IMG/VR virus record: IMGVR_UViG_3300031566_000065
Coordinates: 1-49,744 of that record
Strand: one strand, 5' to 3'
DNA from: a virus
Length of the DNA stretch: 49,744 nt
The notes beneath the pieces were generated by a model. It saw only the letters and a program-made list of their open reading frames with translations, was not told where the DNA came from and searched no databases. Shown here in pieces: positions 24,361-32,876 of this stretch. A program made the position numbers and the translations under genes. How positions within the stretch are numbered: position 1 is the first letter of the stretch; each line of letters begins with the position of its first letter.

Positions 24361-25005
24361 TTTGTTAATTTTTGGTGTTTCTATTTTATTTATAAACTTA
24401 CTTTCGTCATCACAAACATTCATTATGTCAGAATAACTCATATTTTTAGTTATTGCCGGCTTCATTTTGCTTGGTAATATCTCGTCGATTAATCCGTATT
24501 CTTTTTGTTCTTCTGAGTTTAACATTCTGTCCTCTGTCATCATTTTTCTAGCTAAAGATTTAGTCATTTTTGTATTGCTAGCGTATATCTGTACTATTGA
24601 TTCCTTAAACTTTGTTAATTCGGATTTTTTTTTCTCATCTTTAATATCAGCCAAGGTCACGCCATCATAAGATGGGTCGTGTATAACTGCTGTAGAGTAA
24701 TCAATTGCAAATCTCTTACCGGGAGTTCCAGATGCAAGCACGGCACTCATTATGCTACCAGCCATGCCTCCATTAATTGTATGAATTTCGGCTTTACTGT
24801 TTAAATTCGATTCTATTATCGAAAATCCATTTATAATACCACCCCCTACGCTATTTATTCGCTCTCTGATTACTTTTGCCCCTATAGTATTCAGGAAATC
24901 AATTTCAGCAGCTATGTAATCACCGTTAAGTTCTTTGCCTACAACGCCTTTCAATGACAACTCGTAAACTCCTTCACCTTGATTTGTAAAATACTTTAAA
25001 TCCAT
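23842..25005 (-). CDS. ClpP-type prohead protease fused to scaffold
   Basis: 387 aa. Residues 1-180 form an S14 (ClpP-like) protease: Ser84 in GGMAGSIMSAVLASG, His109 in AVIHDP, Asp159 in MTEDRML before EYGLIDEI. Residues 220-345 are a long coiled coil (LQLAENRIKAFEKTEAEKLT) typical of scaffolds. It cleaves and assembles the prohead; the scaffold part may also be made separately from M216. Confidence 0.85.
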   Translation of the reverse strand: MDLKYFTNQGEGVYELSLKGVVGKELNGDYIAAEIDFLNTIGAKVIRERINSVGGGIINGFSIIESNLNSKAEIHTINGGMAGSIMSAVLASGTPGKRFAIDYSTAVIHDPSYDGVTLADIKDEKKKSELTKFKESIVQIYASNTKMTKSLARKMMTEDRMLNSEEQKEYGLIDEILPSKMKPAITKNMSYSDIMNVCDDESKFINKIETPKINKMSELSKFYNLSDDATPDSILREAQKDRSNLQLAENRIKAFEKTEAEKLTEMQNLKAEVDKYKNKAIESAVLSAIESGKFLEENKESLIENAKNVGLEAFNLFVENMPVKAVNVLSKLTNQDSSVISEKKSKEQRLGEEWQDLITNNKAEALRISREEPAKYEEYVNAFNNIK

Positions 25006-25070
25006 ACTTAAATTTTGTATAAAATTACGTATTTATATTAGTTTTTAAAATTTAAATTGCTTATTATCAT

Positions 25071-25087
25071 AAACTTATACAAAGTAC
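25071..25087 (-). promoter_or_regulatory. 17-bp repeat upstream of the head protease gene
   Basis: GTACTTTGTATAAGTTT on the minus strand, identical to a plus-strand copy at 31995-32011 in the promoter region of the plus-strand regulators. It may be an operator or activator site for head genes. Confidence 0.45.
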
Positions 25088-25089
25088 TT

Positions 25090-25359
25090 TTATCTGTATA
25101 GCCCAAAATCTGTTATTAATATAGCAGTACTCCCTGCGACTACCTTCCTTACTATTGCGTTCATGTCGCTCAACGTTTGTGCGTCTATATCTGTATCTAC
25201 GCTTCCTCCGGCATATGTTACAGTTACATTTCCTGCTGCTAATGGATTTATTAATTTAAATAAGGCAGGATTTGTTGTCAAATCATCTCCGTATGCATAA
25301 CTTACTTTATCTGTTACTTGGTACAATATTATTGCTCCATTTGCTGCTCTTGCTGTCAT
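25090..25359 (-). CDS. Hypothetical head-tail region protein, 89 aa
   Basis: A small Ala/Thr-rich protein (MTARAANGAIILYQVTDKVS) with a beta N-half and a helical middle. It lies between the protease and tail-completion genes. No family recognised. Confidence 0.6.
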   Translation of the reverse strand: MTARAANGAIILYQVTDKVSYAYGDDLTTNPALFKLINPLAAGNVTVTYAGGSVDTDIDAQTLSDMNAIVRKVVAGSTAILITDFGLYR

Positions 25360-25370
25360 AATTTTTATTT

Positions 25371-25877
25371 TTAATTTATTGTTTTATTTATTATCAATGT
25401 AACCGGAGCAGCGTCTTCTAAATCTTTACTTACTCCACACTCTGTAACTTTTGTTGAAAAAACTATTTCCCATATTCTTACATTATCGTTCGATATATCG
25501 TCTCTCTCCGAAATTCTTTGTAAGGGAGAAAATCCATCGCCAGAAACATTAGTTACTGCTCTATAAACTTTATTAATTAAGCTTAAGTCAGGCTTCCATG
25601 TTTCATTATTATCTTTCATTGAATGTTGAGCAATGTACACTGTTATTTCTATATTGCCTTTTTGTTCTTGTGTTAAATTTTGCCTATGAGCTGTCAACAT
25701 ACTTTCGTCCCATGTTATAGACGACATTTGCATCCATGCCTGAGGGTAATTTAATTGATGTATCTTTTCATTATTTAAATCTTGTGAATTATACTTTATA
25801 ACGTGCTTAATTTCGCTTATCGCCTCTAAAGTCGTTTCGATTATTGTATATAAATCATATTTTACATCTTCTGTCAT
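25371..25877 (-). CDS. Probable tail terminator/completion protein, 168 aa
   Basis: An alpha/beta protein (DLYTIIETTLEAISEIKHVI; GNIEITVYIAQHSMKD; IWEIVFSTKVTECG) of a size and position typical for tail terminator or Mu gp37-like proteins. It overlaps the gpG-like gene by 4 bp. The assignment is from context. Confidence 0.55.
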   Translation of the reverse strand: MTEDVKYDLYTIIETTLEAISEIKHVIKYNSQDLNNEKIHQLNYPQAWMQMSSITWDESMLTAHRQNLTQEQKGNIEITVYIAQHSMKDNNETWKPDLSLINKVYRAVTNVSGDGFSPLQRISERDDISNDNVRIWEIVFSTKVTECGVSKDLEDAAPVTLIINKTIN

Positions 25878-26314
25878 CGCATTACCTCATTTAGTTTTCT
25901 TTCTAATAATCTTATATTTTTTTCATTAAGTTCTTTAGAATCTCCTGCAAATTCTCGTTGTGGCATTTTGCGCCCGAGTCTATCAGTAGTTCCTTCGTTG
26001 TGCCTAATGGCATACGGTATTCTTTTTGTACCAAGAACTATCGCGCCCCATACTGCTTTTATTACCTGAAAATCACGTCTTAACGCTCCTTTATCTACTA
26101 ATATATTGCGCCCTTCATTTCTTTTTAATGTTGGCTTTCTTTTTTCCCACCCTCCTTTACTTGCATCTGTCTTACCTCCATTCTGCCTAAATCCTTCTAA
26201 GAAATGATTTAGCGAATTTTCAGCTATTACTTTCGGAATATCTTTTTTGAATTGCCTAAACTTTTTTGTTTTTACATTCAAATCAAATTTTCCGCTAACT
26301 CTTTTTATGCTCAT
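25874..26314 (-). CDS. Mu gpG-like virion morphogenesis protein
   Basis: 146 aa. ILVDKGALRRDFQV, YAIRHNEGTTDRLGRKMPQR and EFAGDSKEL match the phage virion morphogenesis (tail completion) family. It overlaps the minor head protein gene by 4 bp, as in Mu-like phages. Confidence 0.85.
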   Translation of the reverse strand: MSIKRVSGKFDLNVKTKKFRQFKKDIPKVIAENSLNHFLEGFRQNGGKTDASKGGWEKRKPTLKRNEGRNILVDKGALRRDFQVIKAVWGAIVLGTKRIPYAIRHNEGTTDRLGRKMPQREFAGDSKELNEKNIRLLERKLNEVMR

Positions 26315-27072
26315 TTATCAGGTATTTTAAATCCAAAATTATCTTTTAGCATAGGCTTGAATTTATTTTCAACCTTATAGTAAGGATGTGTTTTAGGATC
26401 GAAAATATAATCAACTTTGCCCGGGTTAACGCCAAATAATTTATCATCATTCAATTTTATGCCTTTAATATTCGTCTCGCTCCCTTCGCTTAATCGAACC
26501 ACGGTACATCTGCAATTCCACCCGTTTATAGGCATGTTTGTATCCCAAAAAGAATCGTTAACCGGTCTTATTATATTATCCCATTGTGCGTGATCGTCTC
26601 TTACTCTTTCGTCTGCTGCTGTTTGATATTGAAGCAAAGGAAACAACTCCTGATCTTCTTCGATTCCTATCCACTTATCTGCACTTTGAGACATCCCGAA
26701 CGCCGTGTCTTGCTCTGTTCTCAACCAGTCAACATTATACGTATTATCTATTCTTTGACCATGCTCCCTAAACTCTTTAAACGGTCTTTTCGCCCCGTCC
26801 TCGTTGAATATGAACATTGATAAATCTTTAACCTCGTTGAATGTTTTTGCTCCTGAGAATGTATATATATTATTCTGATAAGACAGTGCCTTCCCCGCCC
26901 TTACGCTTCCTTTTGTAAAATCTCCAACCCCTCCTCCAAATCCGTTATCAACCATTTTTATCAACTCACTATAAGTAAATTCAAAAATATTTTCCGGTAA
27001 ATTAAAAACAGACATGTCTCCGTTCCAGATACTTCTTAATATTTTTTCTATTTCTTTGTTAGTTAATGGCAT
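26311..27072 (-). CDS. Mu gp30 (F-like) minor head protein
   Basis: 253 aa. YQTAADERVRDDHAQWDNII then PINGWNCRCTVVRLSEG is the signature of the SPP1 gp7/Mu F family of minor head proteins acting in head morphogenesis or DNA ejection. It is shorter than many members. A plus-strand gene lies directly upstream. Confidence 0.85.
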   Translation of the reverse strand: MPLTNKEIEKILRSIWNGDMSVFNLPENIFEFTYSELIKMVDNGFGGGVGDFTKGSVRAGKALSYQNNIYTFSGAKTFNEVKDLSMFIFNEDGAKRPFKEFREHGQRIDNTYNVDWLRTEQDTAFGMSQSADKWIGIEEDQELFPLLQYQTAADERVRDDHAQWDNIIRPVNDSFWDTNMPINGWNCRCTVVRLSEGSETNIKGIKLNDDKLFGVNPGKVDYIFDPKTHPYYKVENKFKPMLKDNFGFKIPDK

Positions 27073-27138
27073 TTTTATTTTGTTTTATCAATATTTTGTA
27101 TTTATTTTGTATATATAACTAAACTAAAAAATTGAACC

Positions 27139-27594
27139 ATGAAGAAATTATTCATTTTATTACTTGTATTAAGTGCATTAAGTGCAAAATCTCAGTTTTA
27201 TACTAAATTTAAGCCCGTGTTCGATATCGAAATAGGAACTAAGGAGAGAACTCTTAATTTTTACGAAAGGAGTTTTATAAACAAATCTGCTTACAACTAT
27301 CCTGCTAATTCTTTTTATTCCGATATAAAAATAGGTGTTCGTTTCCATAACTTTTATTTAACAACAAATATAATTAGCAACTTTTCTTATTCTGGGCTTA
27401 ATAGCAAAACATTCACTCCTTTTTTATCGGAATACTATTTTGATTTATATTATAAGGCAAAATTTATTACATTTGGGTATCAGCATTTTTGCTCTCATGC
27501 TACAATATCTCAGGATAATATTAATTTTTCTGATACTAATTACATAAACGATTCTCATGACAAGATTTATATAAAATTTACTATTTTAAAATAA
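27139..27594 (+). CDS. Secreted/outer-membrane 'moron' protein, 151 aa
   Basis: The signal peptide MKKLFILLLVLSALSAKSQ is followed by an aromatic, beta-rich chain (YSDIKIGVRFHNFYLTTNII; YYKAKFITFGYQHFCSHATI) compatible with a small outer-membrane barrel. It is the only plus-strand gene inside the late block. It ends exactly where the minus-strand fibre gene ends. A lysogenic-conversion or superinfection-exclusion role is inference. Confidence 0.6.
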   Translation: MKKLFILLLVLSALSAKSQFYTKFKPVFDIEIGTKERTLNFYERSFINKSAYNYPANSFYSDIKIGVRFHNFYLTTNIISNFSYSGLNSKTFTPFLSEYYFDLYYKAKFITFGYQHFCSHATISQDNINFSDTNYINDSHDKIYIKFTILK

Positions 27595-28467
27595 CTATGG
27601 AATATGATTGATTATTATCCACCCTCTATTATATGACGTTTTATCAAATAGAGCATTGTCATAAAATAAAGCGTCTGGATTTCTTGATAATCGTATTTCT
27701 GTTGCTTCAATCTGTGATCGACCTCCTGCGTACTGAAAAGAAATTGATGATAATATTGGGCCAGCTATTAAATTTGACAGACTAGAAGGGAAAGAAGCCG
27801 CATCATCATCTTTGCGTATAATAACATTGTGATTTATTATTTTTGACAAAGATAAAGAATGTGCTACTGTGATAGTGTCGGTAGTATCCATATCCCAGTC
27901 TCCTATTTCTATCACACTGGTTAACATTCCTCCTACAACATCGGCTAAAGTGCCGGGGGAAATAGTTCTATTTATGTCTGTTAATGCCTGAGCTTCTGTC
28001 GTATCTGCAAGTTCGGAAGTTCCTCTCACTGATTGCGAAGCCTGAGGTAGTCTATTAACGCTTATGTTTGTAGTTCCTATATTTATGTTCGCTATAATTG
28101 CGTCTGGTAATCTTAACGCTCCAGAATAAGCTAAGCTGCCAGAGCCTGCTGTAACTGTCGCTCTATTCTTTGCCCATGTTTGTCTTGCTATTGTATCGTT
28201 AAATGTTTTATCTCCCGCTGTGTCGTATGTTGTTACTTTTTCAAAATGCGTTCCTGTAGCTGTGTGTGAGTCTACTTGCAATATTTCACCATCTAACATA
28301 ATATATCCTGCTGATACAGGACTCCCGGAAACGCCTGTTATAATATAATTGCTTCCGTATTCAGCAAACGCAGCAGTCAATGCTCTTTTATTTGCTTTAT
28401 TATTCCTGTCTAAATCGTCAAAAGATATATTAGGCTCACCCCCTGTGTATGTTAATTTTTCATCCAT
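27595..28467 (-). CDS. Tail fibre protein, 290 aa
   Basis: Residues about 140-185 (QSVRGTSELADTTEAQALTD then INRTISPGTLADV) match the repeat of P2 gpH-like fibres, and the C-terminal IEATEIRLSRNPDALFYDNA is beta-rich. It lies after the baseplate I/J-like genes in P2 order (J, I, H). Its stop abuts the stop of the plus-strand moron. Confidence 0.75.
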   Translation of the reverse strand: MDEKLTYTGGEPNISFDDLDRNNKANKRALTAAFAEYGSNYIITGVSGSPVSAGYIMLDGEILQVDSHTATGTHFEKVTTYDTAGDKTFNDTIARQTWAKNRATVTAGSGSLAYSGALRLPDAIIANINIGTTNISVNRLPQASQSVRGTSELADTTEAQALTDINRTISPGTLADVVGGMLTSVIEIGDWDMDTTDTITVAHSLSLSKIINHNVIIRKDDDAASFPSSLSNLIAGPILSSISFQYAGGRSQIEATEIRLSRNPDALFYDNALFDKTSYNRGWIIINHIP

Positions 28468-28470
28468 AAT

Positions 28471-28992
28471 TTAAAATGTTACTATATTAAACGTTTTTGC
28501 TGCTTCGCTATATCTTTTTACTTGCTTAGAAATGATGTTTGAGTCAAAGGATATTATAGCGGGTATATTTATTGTAAAATTATGTGTCGAAGATATAGAT
28601 TCACCTTGCAAATATAATGAAAACGGGATAGGTGATGATTCGCCTTGTAAATACAGGCTTATTGGCGTAGGGTCTGTTTCGCCTTCTAGGTAAAGATCAA
28701 GATTAATAGCTCCGTTAACTATATTATTTTCCGTGATAAATATCCGTTTTTGGTCTGGATCATAAATGTCATTTAGTAATGATTCTAATGCTAAATGTTG
28801 TCCGGTGTAGTCTAAATATGTAACAGTACTTATCTGGAAAGCTAACAAATCATCTGAAAGTTCTTGAATCGGAGCTAATATAGACCTAATATAAGGAACT
28901 ATTTTAGCCTCTAATCCAGCTTTTGTTTTTCTCCAAAAGCTAGGGATTAAATTTTCGCCAACATTAGCCCAGTATATATTAAAAATACTCAT
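28471..28992 (-). CDS. Baseplate gpI-like protein with LYLxGE repeats, 173 aa
   Basis: Its place after the J-like gene fits P2 gpI. Residues 100-132 hold three copies of a 13-residue unit LYLxGExxxxPxS (LYLEGETDPTPIS, LYLQGESSPIPFS, LYLQGES...), encoded by a 39-bp tandem repeat. The N-half is helical (PSFWRKTKAGLEAKIVPYIR). Confidence 0.6.
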   Translation of the reverse strand: MSIFNIYWANVGENLIPSFWRKTKAGLEAKIVPYIRSILAPIQELSDDLLAFQISTVTYLDYTGQHLALESLLNDIYDPDQKRIFITENNIVNGAINLDLYLEGETDPTPISLYLQGESSPIPFSLYLQGESISSTHNFTINIPAIISFDSNIISKQVKRYSEAAKTFNIVTF

Positions 28993-29870
28993 GATGTATA
29001 TGTTATAGTTGAGCTTAACAGAAAAGAAGGATCAGCTTTCATATATCCGGCAATCGAGCTGTATGATTGAGAAGTGGTTAATAATATGTCTGTATACGCT
29101 CCTCCGTTAGGTTTTGCTTCTACTGCTGTAGCTACTGCATTAATAACCCCTGTTGCTGCTGCAATTGCCGATGTGAGCTTCATTACCTGCATTGTTCCGT
29201 TAAAGTTTTCTGTTTGAAATGTTTGCAAAAAATTATTAACTGCATCCTCTACAGGCTTTGTTGCTCCATCGCTTATTAGCGTTCCTGTATTATCTAATAA
29301 TTCAGGATCATATGTAATAGTATAATACAATTTAATCAAATCTGGATTGTCAGACTTAAAAATAATAGGAGTGCCTGCAAATCGTTTAGATTTCCAGTAA
29401 TCCTCGAAAGTAGATAATTCAGTAGCCGATAACGGCTCAGCCACTCCGCTTGTAATTTTTGCAACCTTTATCGTAATTAGTCCGCCGGCTTCATCTGCTG
29501 CCGCTAGCTCAATAATCCTTTTATCTAGGTCAATTACGGGATAAACTATCGACTTCCCTTTTAATGTTATTAATATGCCGTTTTCATCTGTGTAAGTATT
29601 TCTAAAAACTAATTGATCTCCATACTGAAAATTTAAGCTTTCAGCCGCATACCATTTTAAAACCCCTGTAGGGATTTCCAACTTCCTTTCCTCTACATCG
29701 CTTCTTAATACGTCATATAAGTCTTCAATTACTTTTATTGCTACAGCACATATATAAAAAATCAAATTCCAAAACGCTGCCGAACTCGTAGATGTAACTC
29801 CTGATAGCCCAGCCTCTGCATTTTTCTGATCTATCATTGATTGCTTTATTTGCGCTATAGTTCTAGCCAT
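28989..29870 (-). CDS. Baseplate J-like protein
   Basis: 293 aa. The N-terminus MARTIAQIKQSMIDQKNAEA, the middle DYWKSKRFAGTPIIFKSDNP and VEDAVNNFLQTFQ fit the baseplate J family, which links wedge and hub. It overlaps the portal by 8 bp and the I-like gene by 4 bp. It is located far from the other baseplate genes (15974-17812). Confidence 0.7.
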   Translation of the reverse strand: MARTIAQIKQSMIDQKNAEAGLSGVTSTSSAAFWNLIFYICAVAIKVIEDLYDVLRSDVEERKLEIPTGVLKWYAAESLNFQYGDQLVFRNTYTDENGILITLKGKSIVYPVIDLDKRIIELAAADEAGGLITIKVAKITSGVAEPLSATELSTFEDYWKSKRFAGTPIIFKSDNPDLIKLYYTITYDPELLDNTGTLISDGATKPVEDAVNNFLQTFQTENFNGTMQVMKLTSAIAAATGVINAVATAVEAKPNGGAYTDILLTTSQSYSSIAGYMKADPSFLLSSTITYTS

Positions 29871-31167
29871 TTATTTTCTTTTTATACAAGTTTGCAACTT
29901 CATTCATTATTGATCCAATTTTATTATCAGGAATATTGATTTGATTTTCTTCAACTTCGTACCCTGTCTTTTTTCTTACTTCTTCTGAGGTAATAGCGTA
30001 TCCAGCTCTCTTTAATTTTTCTATATTGTCAACATGATTATTAATAGTTATCTGCTCTGAAAAATCCCATTGACAAAATATTTTTTTAGACGAAGATATA
30101 ATACCTACCTTTTTCATTCGTGGTATTAATTCTTTGTTTATTACTGTTGATATATCTAGTTTATCTGAATATATAAGGTCTTCGAATACTCCTTTATGTA
30201 CATCTGCTGATCCTGAGTATGATTTCTCATCTGTAGTCCCTGTTTGAGATAACACTATTTTACTGATTGCTTTATCGCATTTTTCGATAAGCATACCGTA
30301 AATATTATGAGGATCACCACCTCCTTTTTGTTCAATTATATTTATCTCATCCTGAAAATCGCCTATTATGTATGCCGCACCAGTTTGCGCCTCAAAAGAA
30401 TCTATTAAATTCTGTCTTCTGCCATTATCTCTTAAATCTGTTTTAGCAACTCTTAAAGGCATGCCAAACCTATCTGCGTGTTCAGACCATGATCCAAATA
30501 CAGACTTGTAAATAATGTAAGGGGCACATTTATTAATTATTCCTAAGTCAATCCTGCTCCCAACGCCTATAATCCATTTATTATAAGCAGGATCATCTAT
30601 ATCAATAGCATTTGAACCCCCTCTCATAAACGCAAGCCTTGAATCTAATAATATACTGTGATAATATGGTATTAAATTTTCTTCGGGGAATTTTTCAACA
30701 AAGTCATATGTTTTATTAACTATATCTCCTAATTGAATAACTTCGTAGCCGTAAAATTTAGATAACATTACGATACGCATAAAATCCCTAAACCAAGGTA
30801 GCGGATGCCCTTTAGGGTCTATAAATTTACCCATCTCTTCCTCGTCCTCGTCTCCTGATTCGTCCATTATCTTGAATGATCCAGTAATTGCTTTATTTAT
30901 TCTTGACTGCATAGCGGAAAATAATTGATAGTCATCAATAAAATCCTTATACATTTTCATTAATTCTTCTCGGTCTGGGTTGTCGATATCCTCGGCATTC
31001 TCAACGGCTGATCTCCATTCTCCTATATCCTTAGAAATGCGCTCTAATATTTCAGGACGTAATAATTTTAATACATTAGAGCTTTTTGTATTTTCTGTAG
31101 ATATATTTTTAAATTTATCTAATCCAGCGTTTATTCTTTTGTTTATATAGTCGTTTAATAATCCCAT
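29863..31167 (-). CDS. Portal protein (DUF935, Mu gp29-like)
   Basis: 434 aa. IGVGSRIDLGIINKCAPYII, WSEHADRFGMPLRVAKTDLR, DEINIIEQKGGGD and KAISKIVLSQTGTTDEKSYS are DUF935 signatures. The dodecameric portal forms the DNA entry vertex. The gene precedes the J-like gene and follows the DUF1320-like gene. Confidence 0.85.
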   Translation of the reverse strand: MGLLNDYINKRINAGLDKFKNISTENTKSSNVLKLLRPEILERISKDIGEWRSAVENAEDIDNPDREELMKMYKDFIDDYQLFSAMQSRINKAITGSFKIMDESGDEDEEEMGKFIDPKGHPLPWFRDFMRIVMLSKFYGYEVIQLGDIVNKTYDFVEKFPEENLIPYYHSILLDSRLAFMRGGSNAIDIDDPAYNKWIIGVGSRIDLGIINKCAPYIIYKSVFGSWSEHADRFGMPLRVAKTDLRDNGRRQNLIDSFEAQTGAAYIIGDFQDEINIIEQKGGGDPHNIYGMLIEKCDKAISKIVLSQTGTTDEKSYSGSADVHKGVFEDLIYSDKLDISTVINKELIPRMKKVGIISSSKKIFCQWDFSEQITINNHVDNIEKLKRAGYAITSEEVRKKTGYEVEENQINIPDNKIGSIMNEVANLYKKKING

Positions 31168-31168
31168 A

Positions 31169-31942
31169 TTAATATCTGTATGATGTAATTGGCGACGATC
31201 CGTAACTGAATCTTTGTGTATTCTGTTCTATTTCATCGTCTTCATTCAGTTTTACGTCTAAATTAGGCGTTATTTTGCCGTTCGATACCTTTTCAAGCCA
31301 TGCTATAGCGTGTTCAGACTTATCCTTATTCCCTGCGCCGTCGTATCTTATTTGGCGAATTTCAGGGATATTCCTTGGAGTTATTCGTGAAAATAAATTA
31401 TAAAGCGTAACGTCTATTACAACCGTTTTTAATTTCTGATTTCGATTATCTCCTGCCGTGAATTTCGTTGCATCTGTTGGCAAATCTCCTGCTGTAGTAG
31501 CTAAAATGCAAGTATAAAAAGTGTTATTGTCTGCTTTTAAATCCCATTTAGTAGGAGCTGTTTTTGGCGTTTCAGCTAATGCTATTGAGGTGTTGGCTAT
31601 ATATATCTTCTCATCCTTTTCGGGGCTTATTCCAATATCAAAACTAACCTGATCGCCTAAAGCATAGGTTAATGTTGCGCTGTATATAGTCGGATTCCAG
31701 AAAACTCTATCACCAACAGCATAAGTGCTTGTTTTGGAATATACCTTAACTGCTCTAAACGCCTTATCCTCATCGTATCTGTGCCTTATATATCCTGCTA
31801 CTTCCTCTACCGCCTCAGATATTGAATCATTTACTATACGATCAGTTACGTTTGTTAATTCGTCTAAATAATCAGCTTGTATTAAGCTTAAAAAATCATA
31901 CTTTACCAAAAATTTACTCATTACGTCAAGTATTTTTGTCAA
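31169..31942 (-). CDS. DUF1320-like head-tail connector with inserted domain
   Basis: 257 aa. The N-part (SEAVEEVAGYIRHRYDEDKA, residues 42-61) and the C-part (VVIDVTLYNLFSRITPRNIP; DKSEHAIAWLEKVSNGKITP) match Mu gp36/DUF1320. Between them, residues 66-168 contain repeats TYAVGDRVFWNPTIYSA and TYALGDQVSFDIG and an ending TAPTKWDL, reminiscent of chitin-binding CBM5/12-type modules. DUF1320 proteins are usually about 140 aa, so the insert is extra. Confidence 0.7.
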   Translation of the reverse strand: MTKILDVMSKFLVKYDFLSLIQADYLDELTNVTDRIVNDSISEAVEEVAGYIRHRYDEDKAFRAVKVYSKTSTYAVGDRVFWNPTIYSATLTYALGDQVSFDIGISPEKDEKIYIANTSIALAETPKTAPTKWDLKADNNTFYTCILATTAGDLPTDATKFTAGDNRNQKLKTVVIDVTLYNLFSRITPRNIPEIRQIRYDGAGNKDKSEHAIAWLEKVSNGKITPNLDVKLNEDDEIEQNTQRFSYGSSPITSYRY

Positions 31943-31994
31943 AATTACTCATTATATTGTAATATAACAATTTGATTAATACATATGTATAAAT

Positions 31995-32040
31995 GTACTT
32001 TGTATAAGTTTGATAATTTAATTAATAATTCATACATTTG
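31995..32040 (+). promoter_or_regulatory. Promoter of the plus-strand regulator operon
   Basis: TTTG (32009-32012), a 20-bp spacer and TACATTTG (32033-32040) match the consensus closely. The 17-bp repeat GTACTTTGTATAAGTTT (31995-32011) overlaps the -33 box and recurs upstream of the head protease gene. The palindrome ACATATGTAT lies just upstream. Confidence 0.65.
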
Positions 32041-32056
32041 TACAAACATAATTGTC

Positions 32057-32233
32057 ATGGATGAACGGATAATTAAACTAATAACCCACCAATTGCAAAA
32101 CAATTTAACAGACTTAGAATTATCTCAAAAAATAGGAATAAGCAGGCAAACGCTGTACCATATAAAAAAAGGAGTCCCTGTCTTTAAATACACTGAGACA
32201 TTATTTATTAAATATTTAAACAGTATCCAATGA
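32057..32233 (+). CDS. Small HTH (Cro/XRE-like) regulator, 58 aa
   Basis: The start MDERIIKL at 32057 is chosen over 31985, because the promoter -7 box lies between them. LTDLELSQKIGISRQTLYHI is a clear helix-turn-helix. It overlaps the next gene (ATGA). The position on the plus strand between early and late minus operons suggests a switch regulator. Confidence 0.7.
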   Translation: MDERIIKLITHQLQNNLTDLELSQKIGISRQTLYHIKKGVPVFKYTETLFIKYLNSIQ

Positions 32234-32508
32234 CAGAAAATCAGAAAATTACTTCAAATATTCTTTTTATTCAAAGAAAACCTTATAAGACGTGCCTAAA
32301 AAGTTACTGCAAAATTAATTTTATAAAACAGTCCGATATAGCAAAATCATTAAATCTAACTAAACAAGAATTTTCAGATTTTTTAACAGGTAAAAAAAAC
32401 GCCTCTCCGTCGAAAGGCGTTTTAAGTTATGAAGATTTTAAAAGAAGTATAAATAATGAATTAGGAATTGATTTTATTTATTTTTGCAATACTTTCATTA
32501 TTACGTAA
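32230..32508 (+). CDS. Second HTH-type regulator of the operon, 92 aa
   Basis: Residues 33-55 (IKQSDIAKSLNLTKQEFSDF LTGKK) form an XRE-type HTH. The flanks are basic and the C-terminus hydrophobic (IDFIYFCNTFIIT). It is coupled to the first regulator by a 4-bp overlap. An antisense terminator hairpin lies inside the gene at 32392-32423. Confidence 0.65.
   Translation: MTENQKITSNILFIQRKPYKTCLKSYCKINFIKQSDIAKSLNLTKQEFSDFLTGKKNASPSKGVLSYEDFKRSINNELGIDFIYFCNTFIIT
32392..32423 (-). terminator. Intrinsic terminator for the minus strand, inside a plus-strand gene
   Basis: AAAACGCC and GGCGTTTT form an 8-bp stem around 12 nt. Read on the minus strand it is followed by T8, so it would end transcripts from the 32540-33604 operon before the late genes at 31942. 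Confidence 0.6.
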
Positions 32509-32539
32509 TTAGTCTACATTGCTCACGGGGTGAAGACGG

Positions 32540-32872
32540 TTATTTTTTCAATAACATCATTGATATTTCTCGCATATCCTTAAGATGTTCCTGAGTTGCT
32601 TCTAACTTGCCTTTGATTAAGTTTTCATTTTCTGTACTGTAATTACTTTTGCTTAGAGATTCCTTTAAGGCATTAAGCCAAATATCTTTCTGCGTTAACG
32701 GTATTTTAAATAACGGCATTACTTTATCATTTGCGGCACACGTATTTTCTAGCGTATACTCTACTAAAAAATTCCCGTCATACCCTATGATAATAACATT
32801 ATCGCCTAATTTTTTTTTGCCGTAAATACTGCAAGTAAAATTGTCGTAATTATCAATAATAAGTATTTCCAT
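32540..32872 (-). CDS. Hypothetical early protein, 110 aa
   Basis: The N-half is beta-rich (MEILIIDNYDNFTCSIYGKK), followed by a helical C-half (KGKLEATQEHLKDMREISMM). No family recognised. It sits downstream of the 49-aa gene in a short operon. Confidence 0.6.
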   Translation of the reverse strand: MEILIIDNYDNFTCSIYGKKKLGDNVIIIGYDGNFLVEYTLENTCAANDKVMPLFKIPLTQKDIWLNALKESLSKSNYSTENENLIKGKLEATQEHLKDMREISMMLLKK

Positions 32873-32876
32873 GTCT

